From: Chloroflexota bacterium
GTDB lineage: Bacteria > Chloroflexota > Limnocylindria > P2-11E
Assembly (NCBI GenBank): GCA_005889445.1
Contig: VBGS01000105.1
Span: 1-8,562 of the forward strand
Reading direction: 5' to 3'
Length of the DNA: 8,562 nucleotides
Below are positions 1 to 6,777 of this stretch, piece by piece; within the stretch, counting starts at the first letter, position 1, and every line of letters begins with the position of its first letter. The notes beneath the pieces were generated by a model that ran no database searches, had not been told where the DNA came from, and was given only the letters and a program-made list of their open reading frames with translations. Position numbers and translations under genes: made by a program.

Positions 1-83
1 CCGAGGACCGTCGCCACCTTGTCTTTGATCTCTCGCGGGACCGCGGACCAGGGTGGTTTGGGTTCAGCGCCCTGCCGCGACAC
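1..83 (-). CDS. Partial CDS, N-terminal 27 codons of an unidentified protein (possibly phosphotransferase-like)
   Basis: On the minus strand a frame opens after an in-frame TGA at 92-90. Its first start is GTG at 83, and it runs off the left edge without a stop. It would overlap the end of the acyl-CoA synthetase gene by 20 nt. The visible protein begins MSRQGAEPKPPW and continues through a VPREIKDKVATVLG segment, which looks like genuine coding sequence: a Trp-x2-Val-Pro pattern followed by an amphipathic helix ending in Leu-Gly. That pattern recalls the N-terminus of aminoglycoside-phosphotransferase/choline-kinase-like proteins from high-GC bacteria, but 27 residues are too few to assign a family. 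No clear ribosome binding site precedes the GTG, so translation would depend on coupling to the upstream gene. It is probably the next gene of the operon; the identity is a guess. Confidence 0.45.
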   Translation of the reverse strand, partial: MSRQGAEPKPPWSAVPREIKDKVATVL

Positions 84-1977
84 TGGATTTCATCTGCTGC
101 CAGGACTCGCGGGCTTCCTCGACGGAGCCCTCATCCTCGATCGTCGAGATGTCGCCCGGGTCTTTGTCGAGGATCACGGCCTTCAGCACGCGCCTCATGA
201 TCTTGCCGCTGCGAGTCTTCGGCAGCATGTCGACGAAGTTCAGTTCGCCGATCACGGCGAGCGGGCCGAGCTCGCGTCGCACGGTCGCGAGCAGCTCCTT
301 CTTCAGTGCATCGGACGGCGTCTGACCCTGCTTCAGGACGACGAACGCGGAGATCACCTGCCCGCGCAGCTCGTCGGGCCTGCCGGTGACGCCCGCCTCC
401 GCGACCGCCGGGTGTCTCAGGAACGCGGTCTCCACCTCGATCGTGCCAATGCGATGGTCGGCGATCTTGATGATCTCGTCGGCGCGCCCCGAGAACCACA
501 CGTAGCCGTCTTCGTCGATCGACGATGCATCACCGGTGAAGTACACGGACTTTCCGGGGACCTTCTCCCAGTAGTCGCGCGCGTATCGCTCGGGCTCCGC
601 CCACAGGCGAGCGGTGAGCCCCGGGAACGGCCTCTTGATCACGAAGATGCCCTTCTCGCCCGGCCCGAGCTCCTTTCCGTCCTGGTCGACGACGGCCGCC
701 TCGATGCCGGCGAGCGGGACGCCGCCCGAGCCGGGCCTGATCGGCAGCATCGCGACCCCGTAGGGATTGCCGACCACCGGCCCGCCGGTCTCGGTCTGCC
801 AGTAGTGGTCGATGACCGGGACCTTGTCCTGCAGCGCGTCCTTCTGCAGCCACTCCCACGCGGGCGCGTTGAGCACCTCGCCCGCGCAGAAGAGCCGCTC
901 CAGGCTGCTGAGATCGTGCCTCCGCGCGGGCGCGGAGCCATTCCGCATGAGGAGGCGCGCCGCGGTCGGGGAGGTGAAGACGCCGGTGACGTTGTTCCGC
1001 TGGATGATCGCGTACGGCGCCTCCGCGTTCGGATGATCGAGGGCGCCCTCGTACGCGATGGTCGTGCAGCCGATGAGCAGCGGCCCGAACACGATGTAGC
1101 TGTGGCCCACGACCCAGCCGATGTCGCTCGTCGACCACCACACGTCGTCCGGCCGCAGACCGAACATCCACTTCGCCATCGAATACACGTACACCTGATA
1201 GCCGCCGTGGGTGTGCACCGCGAGCTTCGGCTTGGCGGTCGTGCCGCTCGTCGCGAGGATGTACGCGGGCTCGTTCGCTTCGAGCTCGACGTGCGAATCA
1301 TCGTGGCCCGCGCCACGGGCGAGGAAGTCGGTCCAGGAGATCTCGCCGCGTACAGGCTCGGTCGACGCCGTGCGTCGCAGGACGACGACATGCTCGACCG
1401 TCGGCGTGTCCGCCAGAGCTTGCGCGACGATCCCGAGCAGCGGCACGTCCTTCCCCTTGCGGTACGTGACGTCCGTGGCGAAGAGCGCCCGCGCGCCGGC
1501 GAGGCGGATCCGCTCGCCGAGCGCTCCCGCGCCGAAGCCGGCGAACACCACGAGGATCACGACGCCGATGCGGATCGCGCCGAGCATCAGCACGATCGCC
1601 TCGGTCGATGTGGGCATGTAAATGGCGATGCGATCGCCTTTGGCGATCCCCAGCGCGCGCAGCGCCGCGCCGACCCGCTTGGTCTCCGCGAGGAGCTCGC
1701 TGTAGGTCAGCGTCCGGCGCTCGCCGCGCTCGTTCTCGCCGATCAGGGCGACGTGCTCCCCGCGGCCGGCCGCGACGTGATGGTCGACGGCGTTGTAGGC
1801 GAGGTTGGAGATGCCACCCGCGTACCACCGGAACGTCGGCGGTTCCCAGTCGAGGACCCGCTCCCACTTGCGGAACCACGGAAGCTGCTCGGCGGCCCGA
1901 CCCCAGAAGCCTTCGGGATCGTCGTGCGCCTCGCGGCGCCAGGCGCGGACCTTCGCGGCCGCGTCGTCGCCGGTCAT
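64..1977 (-). CDS. Acetyl/propionyl-CoA synthetase-like AMP-forming acyl-CoA ligase
   Basis: This 637-residue cytoplasmic enzyme should activate a short-chain carboxylate with ATP and CoA, by way of an acyl-adenylate, to acyl-CoA, AMP and pyrophosphate. An Acs-type N-terminal segment comes first (about 1-90). The AMP-binding core follows, with the phosphate loop TSGTTAKPK (243-251), the acetyl-CoA-synthetase motif WQTETGG (393-399), TGD (481-483) and the hinge GRADE (497-501). The small C-terminal domain carries PKTRSGKIMRR with the adenylation lysine K592. W393 corresponds to the Trp that shortens the acyl pocket in acetyl-CoA synthetases, so acetate or propionate is the likeliest substrate class, though this subfamily is loosely annotated. 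Length is normal for the family. The ATG at 1977 overlaps the upstream ligase stop as ATGA, indicating translational coupling. Family assignment is secure; the exact substrate is not. Confidence 0.93.
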   Translation of the reverse strand: MTGDDAAAKVRAWRREAHDDPEGFWGRAAEQLPWFRKWERVLDWEPPTFRWYAGGISNLAYNAVDHHVAAGRGEHVALIGENERGERRTLTYSELLAETKRVGAALRALGIAKGDRIAIYMPTSTEAIVLMLGAIRIGVVILVVFAGFGAGALGERIRLAGARALFATDVTYRKGKDVPLLGIVAQALADTPTVEHVVVLRRTASTEPVRGEISWTDFLARGAGHDDSHVELEANEPAYILATSGTTAKPKLAVHTHGGYQVYVYSMAKWMFGLRPDDVWWSTSDIGWVVGHSYIVFGPLLIGCTTIAYEGALDHPNAEAPYAIIQRNNVTGVFTSPTAARLLMRNGSAPARRHDLSSLERLFCAGEVLNAPAWEWLQKDALQDKVPVIDHYWQTETGGPVVGNPYGVAMLPIRPGSGGVPLAGIEAAVVDQDGKELGPGEKGIFVIKRPFPGLTARLWAEPERYARDYWEKVPGKSVYFTGDASSIDEDGYVWFSGRADEIIKIADHRIGTIEVETAFLRHPAVAEAGVTGRPDELRGQVISAFVVLKQGQTPSDALKKELLATVRRELGPLAVIGELNFVDMLPKTRSGKIMRRVLKAVILDKDPGDISTIEDEGSVEEARESWQQMKSSVAAGR

Positions 1978-3536
1978 GCCCGTTCCCGCAGCTTGAACCG
2001 CTGGATCTTGCCGGTCGCCGTCTTCGGAAGCTCGGCGACGAACTCGATCCAGCGCGGGTACTTGTACGGCGTGATCCGTCCCTTCACGAACGCCTTGAGC
2101 TCTTCCGCGAGCTCATCGGACGGCTGGCGTCCGTTCTTGAGGAGGACGAACGCCCTCGGCTTCACCAGGTCGTCCTTGTCCTTCGCGCCGACGACGCCGC
2201 ACTCGAGCACGGCCGGATGCTCCATGAGCGCCGCCTCGACCTCCGCCGGCGACACCCACTGCCCCGAGACCTTGAGCATGTCGTCGCTGCGTCCCTCGTA
2301 GGTGTAGTACCCGTCCGCGTCCAGGTGGTACTTGTCACCGGTGACGTACCACTCGCCTTTGAAGGCGGCCTTCGTCTTGTCGTGCTTGTTCCAGTAGTAC
2401 GCGGCGCAGGAATCTCCCGAGACCCAGAGGTTGCCGGTCTCGCCGGGCCCGAGCTCCTTGCCGTCGTCGTCCACGATCTTCGACACGTAGCCCCGCACGG
2501 GCGTTCCGCTCGTTCCGCCACGCGCCTTGCCCGGGAAGTTCGAGATGAAGATGTGCATCATCTCGGTCGCGCCGATGCCGTCGAGGATCTCCATGCCAAA
2601 TCTCCGCTTCCATTGATCGAACAGCGCCTTGGGCAGCGCCTCGCCTGCGCTGACGCACGCGCGCACCGACGAGAGGTCGTACTTGAAGTCCGCCTCCGGG
2701 TACGCGAGCAGGGCCGCGTAGAAGGTCGGCGCGGTGAAGAAGATCGTCGGCCGTTCCTGCGCGATCAGCCCGTAGACGAGGTCGGGCGTCGACCGCTCGG
2801 GCTTGTACACCGTCGACGCGCCGACGCGCAGCGGGAAGAACACTCCGTTGCCGAGACCGTACGAGTGGAAGAGCGGCGAGACGGTGAAATGCCGGTCATT
2901 CTCGGTCGTGCCCAGCACCGCCGCGCCGTACGTGTCGCAGGCGTAGATCATGTCGTGCTGCAGATGGACGGCGCCCTTCGGGAATCCGGTCGTCCCCGAG
3001 CTGTACATCCACATGCACGCGTCGTCCGGCGTCGTGTCGACGGGCGACAGCTCGTCGTCGGAAGCCGCGAGGAGCTGATCGAGCGACAGAACGTCAGGCG
3101 CGCGTTCAGGGCCGCTCGCGATCACGTGCCGCAGTCGCGGTGCGTCTCTCCGGACATCCAGCACCTTCTGGACGAGCGGGCCGGAGGCGATCACCGCGAC
3201 GGCGCGGCTGTCGTTCAGGATGTACGTGAGGTCGCGCGGTGTGAGCAGCGTGTTGGTAGGCACGGGGATCGCGCCGATCTTGATCGCGCCGAAGAATGCG
3301 TAGACGAACTCGGGCGTGTCCAGGCAGAGGATGACCACGCGCTGTTCGATGCCGACCCCGAGCTCGCGCAGCGCGTTCCCGCAGCGATCGACGTTGGCGC
3401 AGAGCTCCGCGTACGTGACCGATCTTCCCTGGCAGCGGATGGCGACGCGCTCGTCACGGACGCCGCGATGCGCGTCGATGAACGTCTCGGCGGCGTTGTA
3501 CCGAGCGGGCAGCTCCGGAAGACGCACCGCCCCCAC
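1974..3536 (-). CDS. Benzoate-CoA ligase family protein
   Basis: This is a 520-residue AMP-forming ligase of the benzoate-CoA ligase family, expected to convert an aromatic or similar cyclic acid to its CoA thioester. Visible motifs are the phosphate loop YSSGTTGFPKG (178-188), FHSYGLGN (223-230), SAGEALP (297-303), GIGATEMMHIF (320-330), VTGD (398-401), the hinge GRSDD (416-420) and PKTATGK (504-510) with the adenylation lysine K510. The Tyr-Gly-Leu-Gly-Asn and His-Ile-Phe stretches match those lining the benzoate pocket in characterised members, which favours an aryl substrate over a fatty acid. Length is typical. The GTG at 3536 was chosen because it leads into the family-like LPARYNAAETFID; a second GTG at 3527 is possible. 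Neither has a strong ribosome binding site. The gene starts 34 nt after the CoA-transferase beta stop, the only non-overlapping junction in the operon, and overlaps the next gene by ATGA. Confidence 0.92.
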   Translation of the reverse strand: MGAVRLPELPARYNAAETFIDAHRGVRDERVAIRCQGRSVTYAELCANVDRCGNALRELGVGIEQRVVILCLDTPEFVYAFFGAIKIGAIPVPTNTLLTPRDLTYILNDSRAVAVIASGPLVQKVLDVRRDAPRLRHVIASGPERAPDVLSLDQLLAASDDELSPVDTTPDDACMWMYSSGTTGFPKGAVHLQHDMIYACDTYGAAVLGTTENDRHFTVSPLFHSYGLGNGVFFPLRVGASTVYKPERSTPDLVYGLIAQERPTIFFTAPTFYAALLAYPEADFKYDLSSVRACVSAGEALPKALFDQWKRRFGMEILDGIGATEMMHIFISNFPGKARGGTSGTPVRGYVSKIVDDDGKELGPGETGNLWVSGDSCAAYYWNKHDKTKAAFKGEWYVTGDKYHLDADGYYTYEGRSDDMLKVSGQWVSPAEVEAALMEHPAVLECGVVGAKDKDDLVKPRAFVLLKNGRQPSDELAEELKAFVKGRITPYKYPRWIEFVAELPKTATGKIQRFKLRERA

Positions 3537-3570
3537 GGCCGTGATTATGTTCCGAGGCTGCGGAGAGGAG

Positions 3571-4332
3571 TCATTCGACGCGACGCGTCCAGAATCCCGC
3601 GGGGTCGTAGGCCCGGATGATCCGGAGGACCTCCGCGCTTGGCGGCTCGGTCTCGCGGACGTTCGCCGCGGTCGCGACCGGCCAGCCCGTCGCGTCGCGG
3701 ATCCGAGCGACGCTCGCGCTGGCGTGATACGACTCGAGGACCGCGGCGCCGTCGACGAACCGGAAAACGCCGAGCGTCGTGATCAGCACGCTCGGGCCGC
3801 CACGCGGCAGGCCCGCACGCTTGCGCCAGTCGCCGCCGGTCCCGTAGCCGGGGGAGGTGACGAAGTCGACCTTCTCGCGGAGGCGGCGCTTGTCGTGCGG
3901 CATGATCACGATGAGCCGATGCGCGAGGCTCGCGATGTCGGCTCCGCCTCCTGATCCCGGCAGCTGCACCCTCGGATGGGTCCGCTCACCGATGGCGGTC
4001 GTGTTCAGGTTGCCGTGCACGTCGATCTCCGCTCCGCCGATGAAGCCAGCATGGACGTCGCCGCGCTGGAGAAGTCCCATGAGGTCGATGGTGCGGGCGC
4101 ACCACACCGCCCCGGCGACGTTGGGGTTGTCGCCCATCGTGTAGAGCAGCTCCGACGCGGGCTGGTCGCGGACGACGCCCAGCTCGAAGAGGCCGATCGC
4201 GTTCGGGGCATGAGTGCGCTTCGCGACCACGAACGCGATGAGCGGCAGGCGCATACCCACGAAGACGCGTTCGCCTTCGCGGATCTCGCGCGCCGCGCAG
4301 GCGACCATGATCTCGCCCGGCGTGAGATTCAG
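3571..4332 (-). CDS. CoA-transferase subunit beta (glutaconate/IpdB-type)
   Basis: This is the beta subunit of a two-subunit family I CoA-transferase, which moves CoA between acyl-CoA and a free acid. It pairs with the alpha subunit encoded at 5114-6007. Visible features are the N-terminal TPGEIMVACAAREI, FELG with the putative catalytic glutamate E50, GGAEIDVHGNLN (99-110), LPGSGGGADIA (124-134), and PHDKRRLREKVDFVTSPGY (145-163). E50 lines up with the Glu that forms the glutamyl-CoA intermediate in glutaconate CoA-transferase. I place the start at CTG 4332, giving MNLTPGEIM. Homologues begin a few residues before this conserved Glu-x-Met, and CTG forms a CTGA overlap with the upstream stop, as other junctions here do. 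The ATG at 4308 would lose those residues and leave 245 residues. At 253 residues the length suits the family. The frame stays open upstream, but that part is a shadow of the acetyltransferase gene. Confidence 0.88.
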   Translation of the reverse strand: MNLTPGEIMVACAAREIREGERVFVGMRLPLIAFVVAKRTHAPNAIGLFELGVVRDQPASELLYTMGDNPNVAGAVWCARTIDLMGLLQRGDVHAGFIGGAEIDVHGNLNTTAIGERTHPRVQLPGSGGGADIASLAHRLIVIMPHDKRRLREKVDFVTSPGYGTGGDWRKRAGLPRGGPSVLITTLGVFRFVDGAAVLESYHASASVARIRDATGWPVATAANVRETEPPSAEVLRIIRAYDPAGFWTRRVE

Positions 4333-5117
4333 AGCTGAAGACCCGTGAAGATGTAGTGGGGGCCGTGATCGACGAAGCCGGCCTTCGCCACGACTGGTCC
4401 CGACGTCGTGGGATCCGCGACGATGCATGCGTACCGGAGGCCCCGCGCGAGCGCGCGTTCGACGCGATAGGCGCACAGGGTGGAATACACCCCCTGCCGG
4501 CGCGCCGCGGGGAGGGTCCACCCGCCGACGAACTGGACGCAGCTTCCGACGCTCGCGTCACGCCACGACGCGCTCCCGACCACCTCGCCGCCGAGGAACG
4601 CGACGAGATCGCCGCCGCGGCGGGCCCCGGTCGCCTCGTGCTTCGTCCAGCGATCGACCTCGGCGGAGATCCCTTCGTGGCCGAGCTCAGGGAACGCCCG
4701 CTCGAGCCACGCTCGGGCGAGCGCGGCGGTCCGGACCTCTTCGACCCGGACGTCGCCGTTCACGCGGAACCGCGTGCGGGTCAGCTCGGCGCTCATGTTG
4801 CGCGGCTCGTGCACGGCGGCGGCGCGTTCGCGGAGCAGGGCGACGAGAGCCGCCGAGCGCGTCGACGGACCGACGTGCCACCGCGCGGTCCGCCCGCGAC
4901 GTGCGAAGAACTCGCCGATCTCGCGCACGCGCTCGTCTACGTCCGCGTCAGCGAAGGTCGCGCGGGCGACGCCTCGGGCCGAGGCGTTGGGCGCGGTCCA
5001 CTGCCAGGCGAACACGTCCGGCCGATCGATGCACTCCCATCCCGGCGGATGCCAGTCGAAGTCGTAGATGGAAAGATCGGCCATCGAGACGCGTTCGGTC
5101 AGGGACGGAGCGCTCAC
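4329..5117 (-). CDS. GNAT-family N-acetyltransferase lying between the CoA-transferase subunit genes
   Basis: This 262-residue protein has a C-terminal GNAT fold that would transfer acetyl from acetyl-CoA to an amine. Acetyl-CoA-binding motif A is seen as GGWTLPAARRQGVYSTL (198-214), with the pyrophosphate-binding RRQGVY loop (206-211). It is followed by the helix AYRVERALARG and the late strand/helix TTSGPVVAKAGFVDHG typical of the fold. The N-terminal part (about 20-115) resembles the degenerate GNAT-like half found in longer acetyltransferases, including FFARRGRTARWHVGPST (70-86). The substrate cannot be read from sequence. The start GTG 5117 gives a GTGA overlap with the alpha-subunit stop; ATG 5084 is the alternative. 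The downstream beta gene appears to begin inside this gene's stop codon. An acetyltransferase between two subunits of one enzyme is unexpected. Possible roles are acetylation of the neighbouring ligases or modification of a pathway metabolite. Confidence 0.85.
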   Translation of the reverse strand: MSAPSLTERVSMADLSIYDFDWHPPGWECIDRPDVFAWQWTAPNASARGVARATFADADVDERVREIGEFFARRGRTARWHVGPSTRSAALVALLRERAAAVHEPRNMSAELTRTRFRVNGDVRVEEVRTAALARAWLERAFPELGHEGISAEVDRWTKHEATGARRGGDLVAFLGGEVVGSASWRDASVGSCVQFVGGWTLPAARRQGVYSTLCAYRVERALARGLRYACIVADPTTSGPVVAKAGFVDHGPHYIFTGLQL

Positions 5118-6007
5118 GCGACGCTCGTTCGGTGCTCGCGCAACGCTGTCCACCGCGCGCCGAGCTTGCGGAGATAGGCGGCGCGGTCGGGGACATCGGT
5201 GACCCATTCGCCAATCCAACGCTCGAAGCCCTGTCGGTCCCGGGTGGCGGCGTGGTACTCGTGGAAGAAGTCGTGGTCGCGCCGGTAGCGGTCCTGGACC
5301 GGCGAGGGATGGCACGCCCCCGGCTCGTGCACGACGGCGGCGACCTTCGTCCCGGCGACGATCGTGCGATTCGGATCGCTCGCGATCACTGCGCGATCGA
5401 CGATCTCTTCCGCGAGGACGATGGTCGTCTTCGCCGCGAGCGCGGCCTCCTGCGATACGCCCCACGGACCCCAGAGATGAGCATTCCCGTCCTCGTCCGC
5501 GCGCTGCACCGCGATCACCGTGACATCGGGGACGATCGCGGGGATGAGCAGGATCTTCTCGCCCGAGAACGGATCGATCGCCTCGCGGAAGGTCCCGTTC
5601 GCTTGCGGGATGTCGCTCCCGAGCAGCGTCTTGGTCGGCAGGTAGGGCGCGCCGAGCGCGCCGGCGAGGAGCGCCTGAGCGATCGTGAAGTTCGAGTGAT
5701 CGTGCACCTCGATGCGCCGCGGAACGCCCTCCTCCATCGCGCGGCGGTAGGCGTGGGCGAGGCCAGCGGAAACGTTGCCGATCCACGCGGCGGACGCTTG
5801 CGACACGCACCCCGCCCCGATGAGCTGATCGAAGGCGATGTCGGAGATCGGCCCGATGAGGTGGAGCTCGGACCTTCGTTGCCGGATCAGCTCGTGTGCG
5901 AAGGCGAACGGGATGGCCGGCTCGAGCGCGCAGCCGATCGCGATCGAGGCGCCGTCCGGGACCAGCCGGTCGACGGCATCGCGAAGCGAGACGAGCTTCG
6001 CGGTCAC
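5114..6007 (-). CDS. CoA-transferase subunit alpha (glutaconate/IpdA-type)
   Basis: This 297-residue subunit forms the alpha half of a family I CoA-transferase with the product of 3571-4332. The family exchanges CoA between acyl-CoA and an organic acid. The protein shows the glycine-rich N-terminal strand PDGASIAIGCALEP (17-30), APYLPTKTLLGSDIPQ (120-135), ADEDGNAHLWGPWG (170-183), the VIASDPNRT segment (207-215), and the C-terminal HEPGACHPS (227-235) with a Tyr/Asp/His-rich helix after it. All of these are typical of glutaconate CoA-transferase subunit A and relatives such as IpdA. The start is GTG 6007, which overlaps the hydratase stop as GTGA and gives a normal N-terminus. The frame continues upstream only as a shadow of the hydratase gene. 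The gene is separated from its beta partner by the acetyltransferase gene, which is unusual because these subunit genes are normally adjacent. The acid substrate is unknown. Confidence 0.91.
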   Translation of the reverse strand: MTAKLVSLRDAVDRLVPDGASIAIGCALEPAIPFAFAHELIRQRRSELHLIGPISDIAFDQLIGAGCVSQASAAWIGNVSAGLAHAYRRAMEEGVPRRIEVHDHSNFTIAQALLAGALGAPYLPTKTLLGSDIPQANGTFREAIDPFSGEKILLIPAIVPDVTVIAVQRADEDGNAHLWGPWGVSQEAALAAKTTIVLAEEIVDRAVIASDPNRTIVAGTKVAAVVHEPGACHPSPVQDRYRRDHDFFHEYHAATRDRQGFERWIGEWVTDVPDRAAYLRKLGARWTALREHRTSVA

Positions 6008-6777
6008 TTGCCCTTGTAGGTCGGCTTGCGCTTCTCCACGAACGCGGTCACGCCTTCTTTCGCGTCCTCGCTCTTGAACAGCTCGATGAGCAGCTGGCGT
6101 TCGAGCTTCAAGCCCTCGTCGAGACGCAACCCAAGGCCCTGGACCGCGGCCTGCTTGATGCGACCGACCGCGTACGTCGGACCGGTCGCGTAGGCGGTCG
6201 CGCGCGCGACCGCGCGTTCGAGCAGCGCCGCGGCGGGCACGACCTCGTCGACGATCCCGGCCGCGAGGGCTTCGGGCGGCGTGAGGGTCCGTCCGGTCAG
6301 CATGAGGTCGAGCGCCTTCTGCCGGCCGATGAGCCGCGGCAGGCGCTGGGTCCCGCCGGTGCCGGGAAGCAGCCCCAGCGTCACCTCGGGAAGGCCGATC
6401 CGATACGACCCCTCCGCGGCGATGCGGAAGTCGCAGCACAGCGCGATCTCGAGGCCGCCGCCGAGGCAGTGCCCATTGATCGCGACGACGACGACCTTTG
6501 GTGTGCTTTCGAACTTGCCCATCGCGTCGTTCGCGCAGACCACGAACGCGTTCTGGACATCGAGGTCGCCCTTCGCGAAGACCGAGATGTCGGCGCCCGC
6601 CGAGAAGAAGCGCTCGTTGGCGCTGCGCACGACGATCGCCTTCACGCCGTCGTCGCGGCGCGCCTCTTCGATGGCCGCGTCGAGCTCGTCAAGAAACGGG
6701 CGGTCGTAGGTGTTAGCGGGCGGCCGATCAAGCACGATGTGCCCGACGGGCTCTTGCTTCTCGAAACGAACAGACAC
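6004..6777 (-). CDS. Enoyl-CoA hydratase/isomerase (crotonase) family protein
   Basis: This 257-residue crotonase is the first gene of the leftward operon. Such enzymes add water across the 2,3 double bond of an enoyl-CoA. Visible elements are SAGADI (59-64), which helps form the oxyanion hole, AINGHCLGGGLEIAL (99-113), GLPEVTLGLLPGTGGTQRLPR (128-148), and a C-terminal EGVTAFVEKRKPTYKGK tail typical of the family. Both catalytic glutamates of true hydratases are kept (E110 and E131). This argues for hydration and against the hydroxycinnamoyl-CoA hydratase-lyase subgroup, where the first Glu is replaced. Length is standard. The start is GTG 6777, with a weak G-run 5 nt upstream. Its stop overlaps the start of the CoA-transferase alpha gene, so the two are likely coupled. 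The acyl chain acted on is not evident. Confidence 0.93.
   Translation of the reverse strand: MSVRFEKQEPVGHIVLDRPPANTYDRPFLDELDAAIEEARRDDGVKAIVVRSANERFFSAGADISVFAKGDLDVQNAFVVCANDAMGKFESTPKVVVVAINGHCLGGGLEIALCCDFRIAAEGSYRIGLPEVTLGLLPGTGGTQRLPRLIGRQKALDLMLTGRTLTPPEALAAGIVDEVVPAAALLERAVARATAYATGPTYAVGRIKQAAVQGLGLRLDEGLKLERQLLIELFKSEDAKEGVTAFVEKRKPTYKGK

Noticed and set aside
19..2301. A 760-codon open frame on the plus strand, antisense to both ligase genes
   Set aside because: It lies opposite two well-supported ligase genes. The translation is low-complexity and rich in Arg, Asp, Val and Ala with no domain, as expected for the antisense of GC-rich codons.
3537..3570. A promoter or terminator in the 34-nt gap before the benzoate-CoA ligase gene
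   Set aside because: It is the only gap in the operon, but I found no stem-loop with a T-run and no convincing -35/-10 pair.
1608..3620. A 670-codon plus-strand open frame antisense to the benzoate-CoA ligase gene
   Set aside because: Its Arg-rich translation mirrors codon bias. It spans a gene junction and has no recognisable motif.
4333..4521. N-terminal extension of the CoA-transferase beta frame back to 4521
   Set aside because: The extra residues are Pro/Arg/Gly/His-rich and overlap the conserved C-terminal GNAT coding sequence in another frame. Family members begin near the LTPGEIM segment.
5118..5810. Extension of the acetyltransferase frame upstream to 5810, giving a 493-residue protein
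   Set aside because: That segment is an out-of-frame shadow of the CoA-transferase alpha gene, with Arg-rich sequence and no domain. The GTGA overlap at 5117 marks a natural start.
6008..6439. Extension of the CoA-transferase alpha frame to 6439
   Set aside because: It is an out-of-frame shadow of the hydratase gene. The conserved alpha-subunit sequence starts right after GTG 6007.
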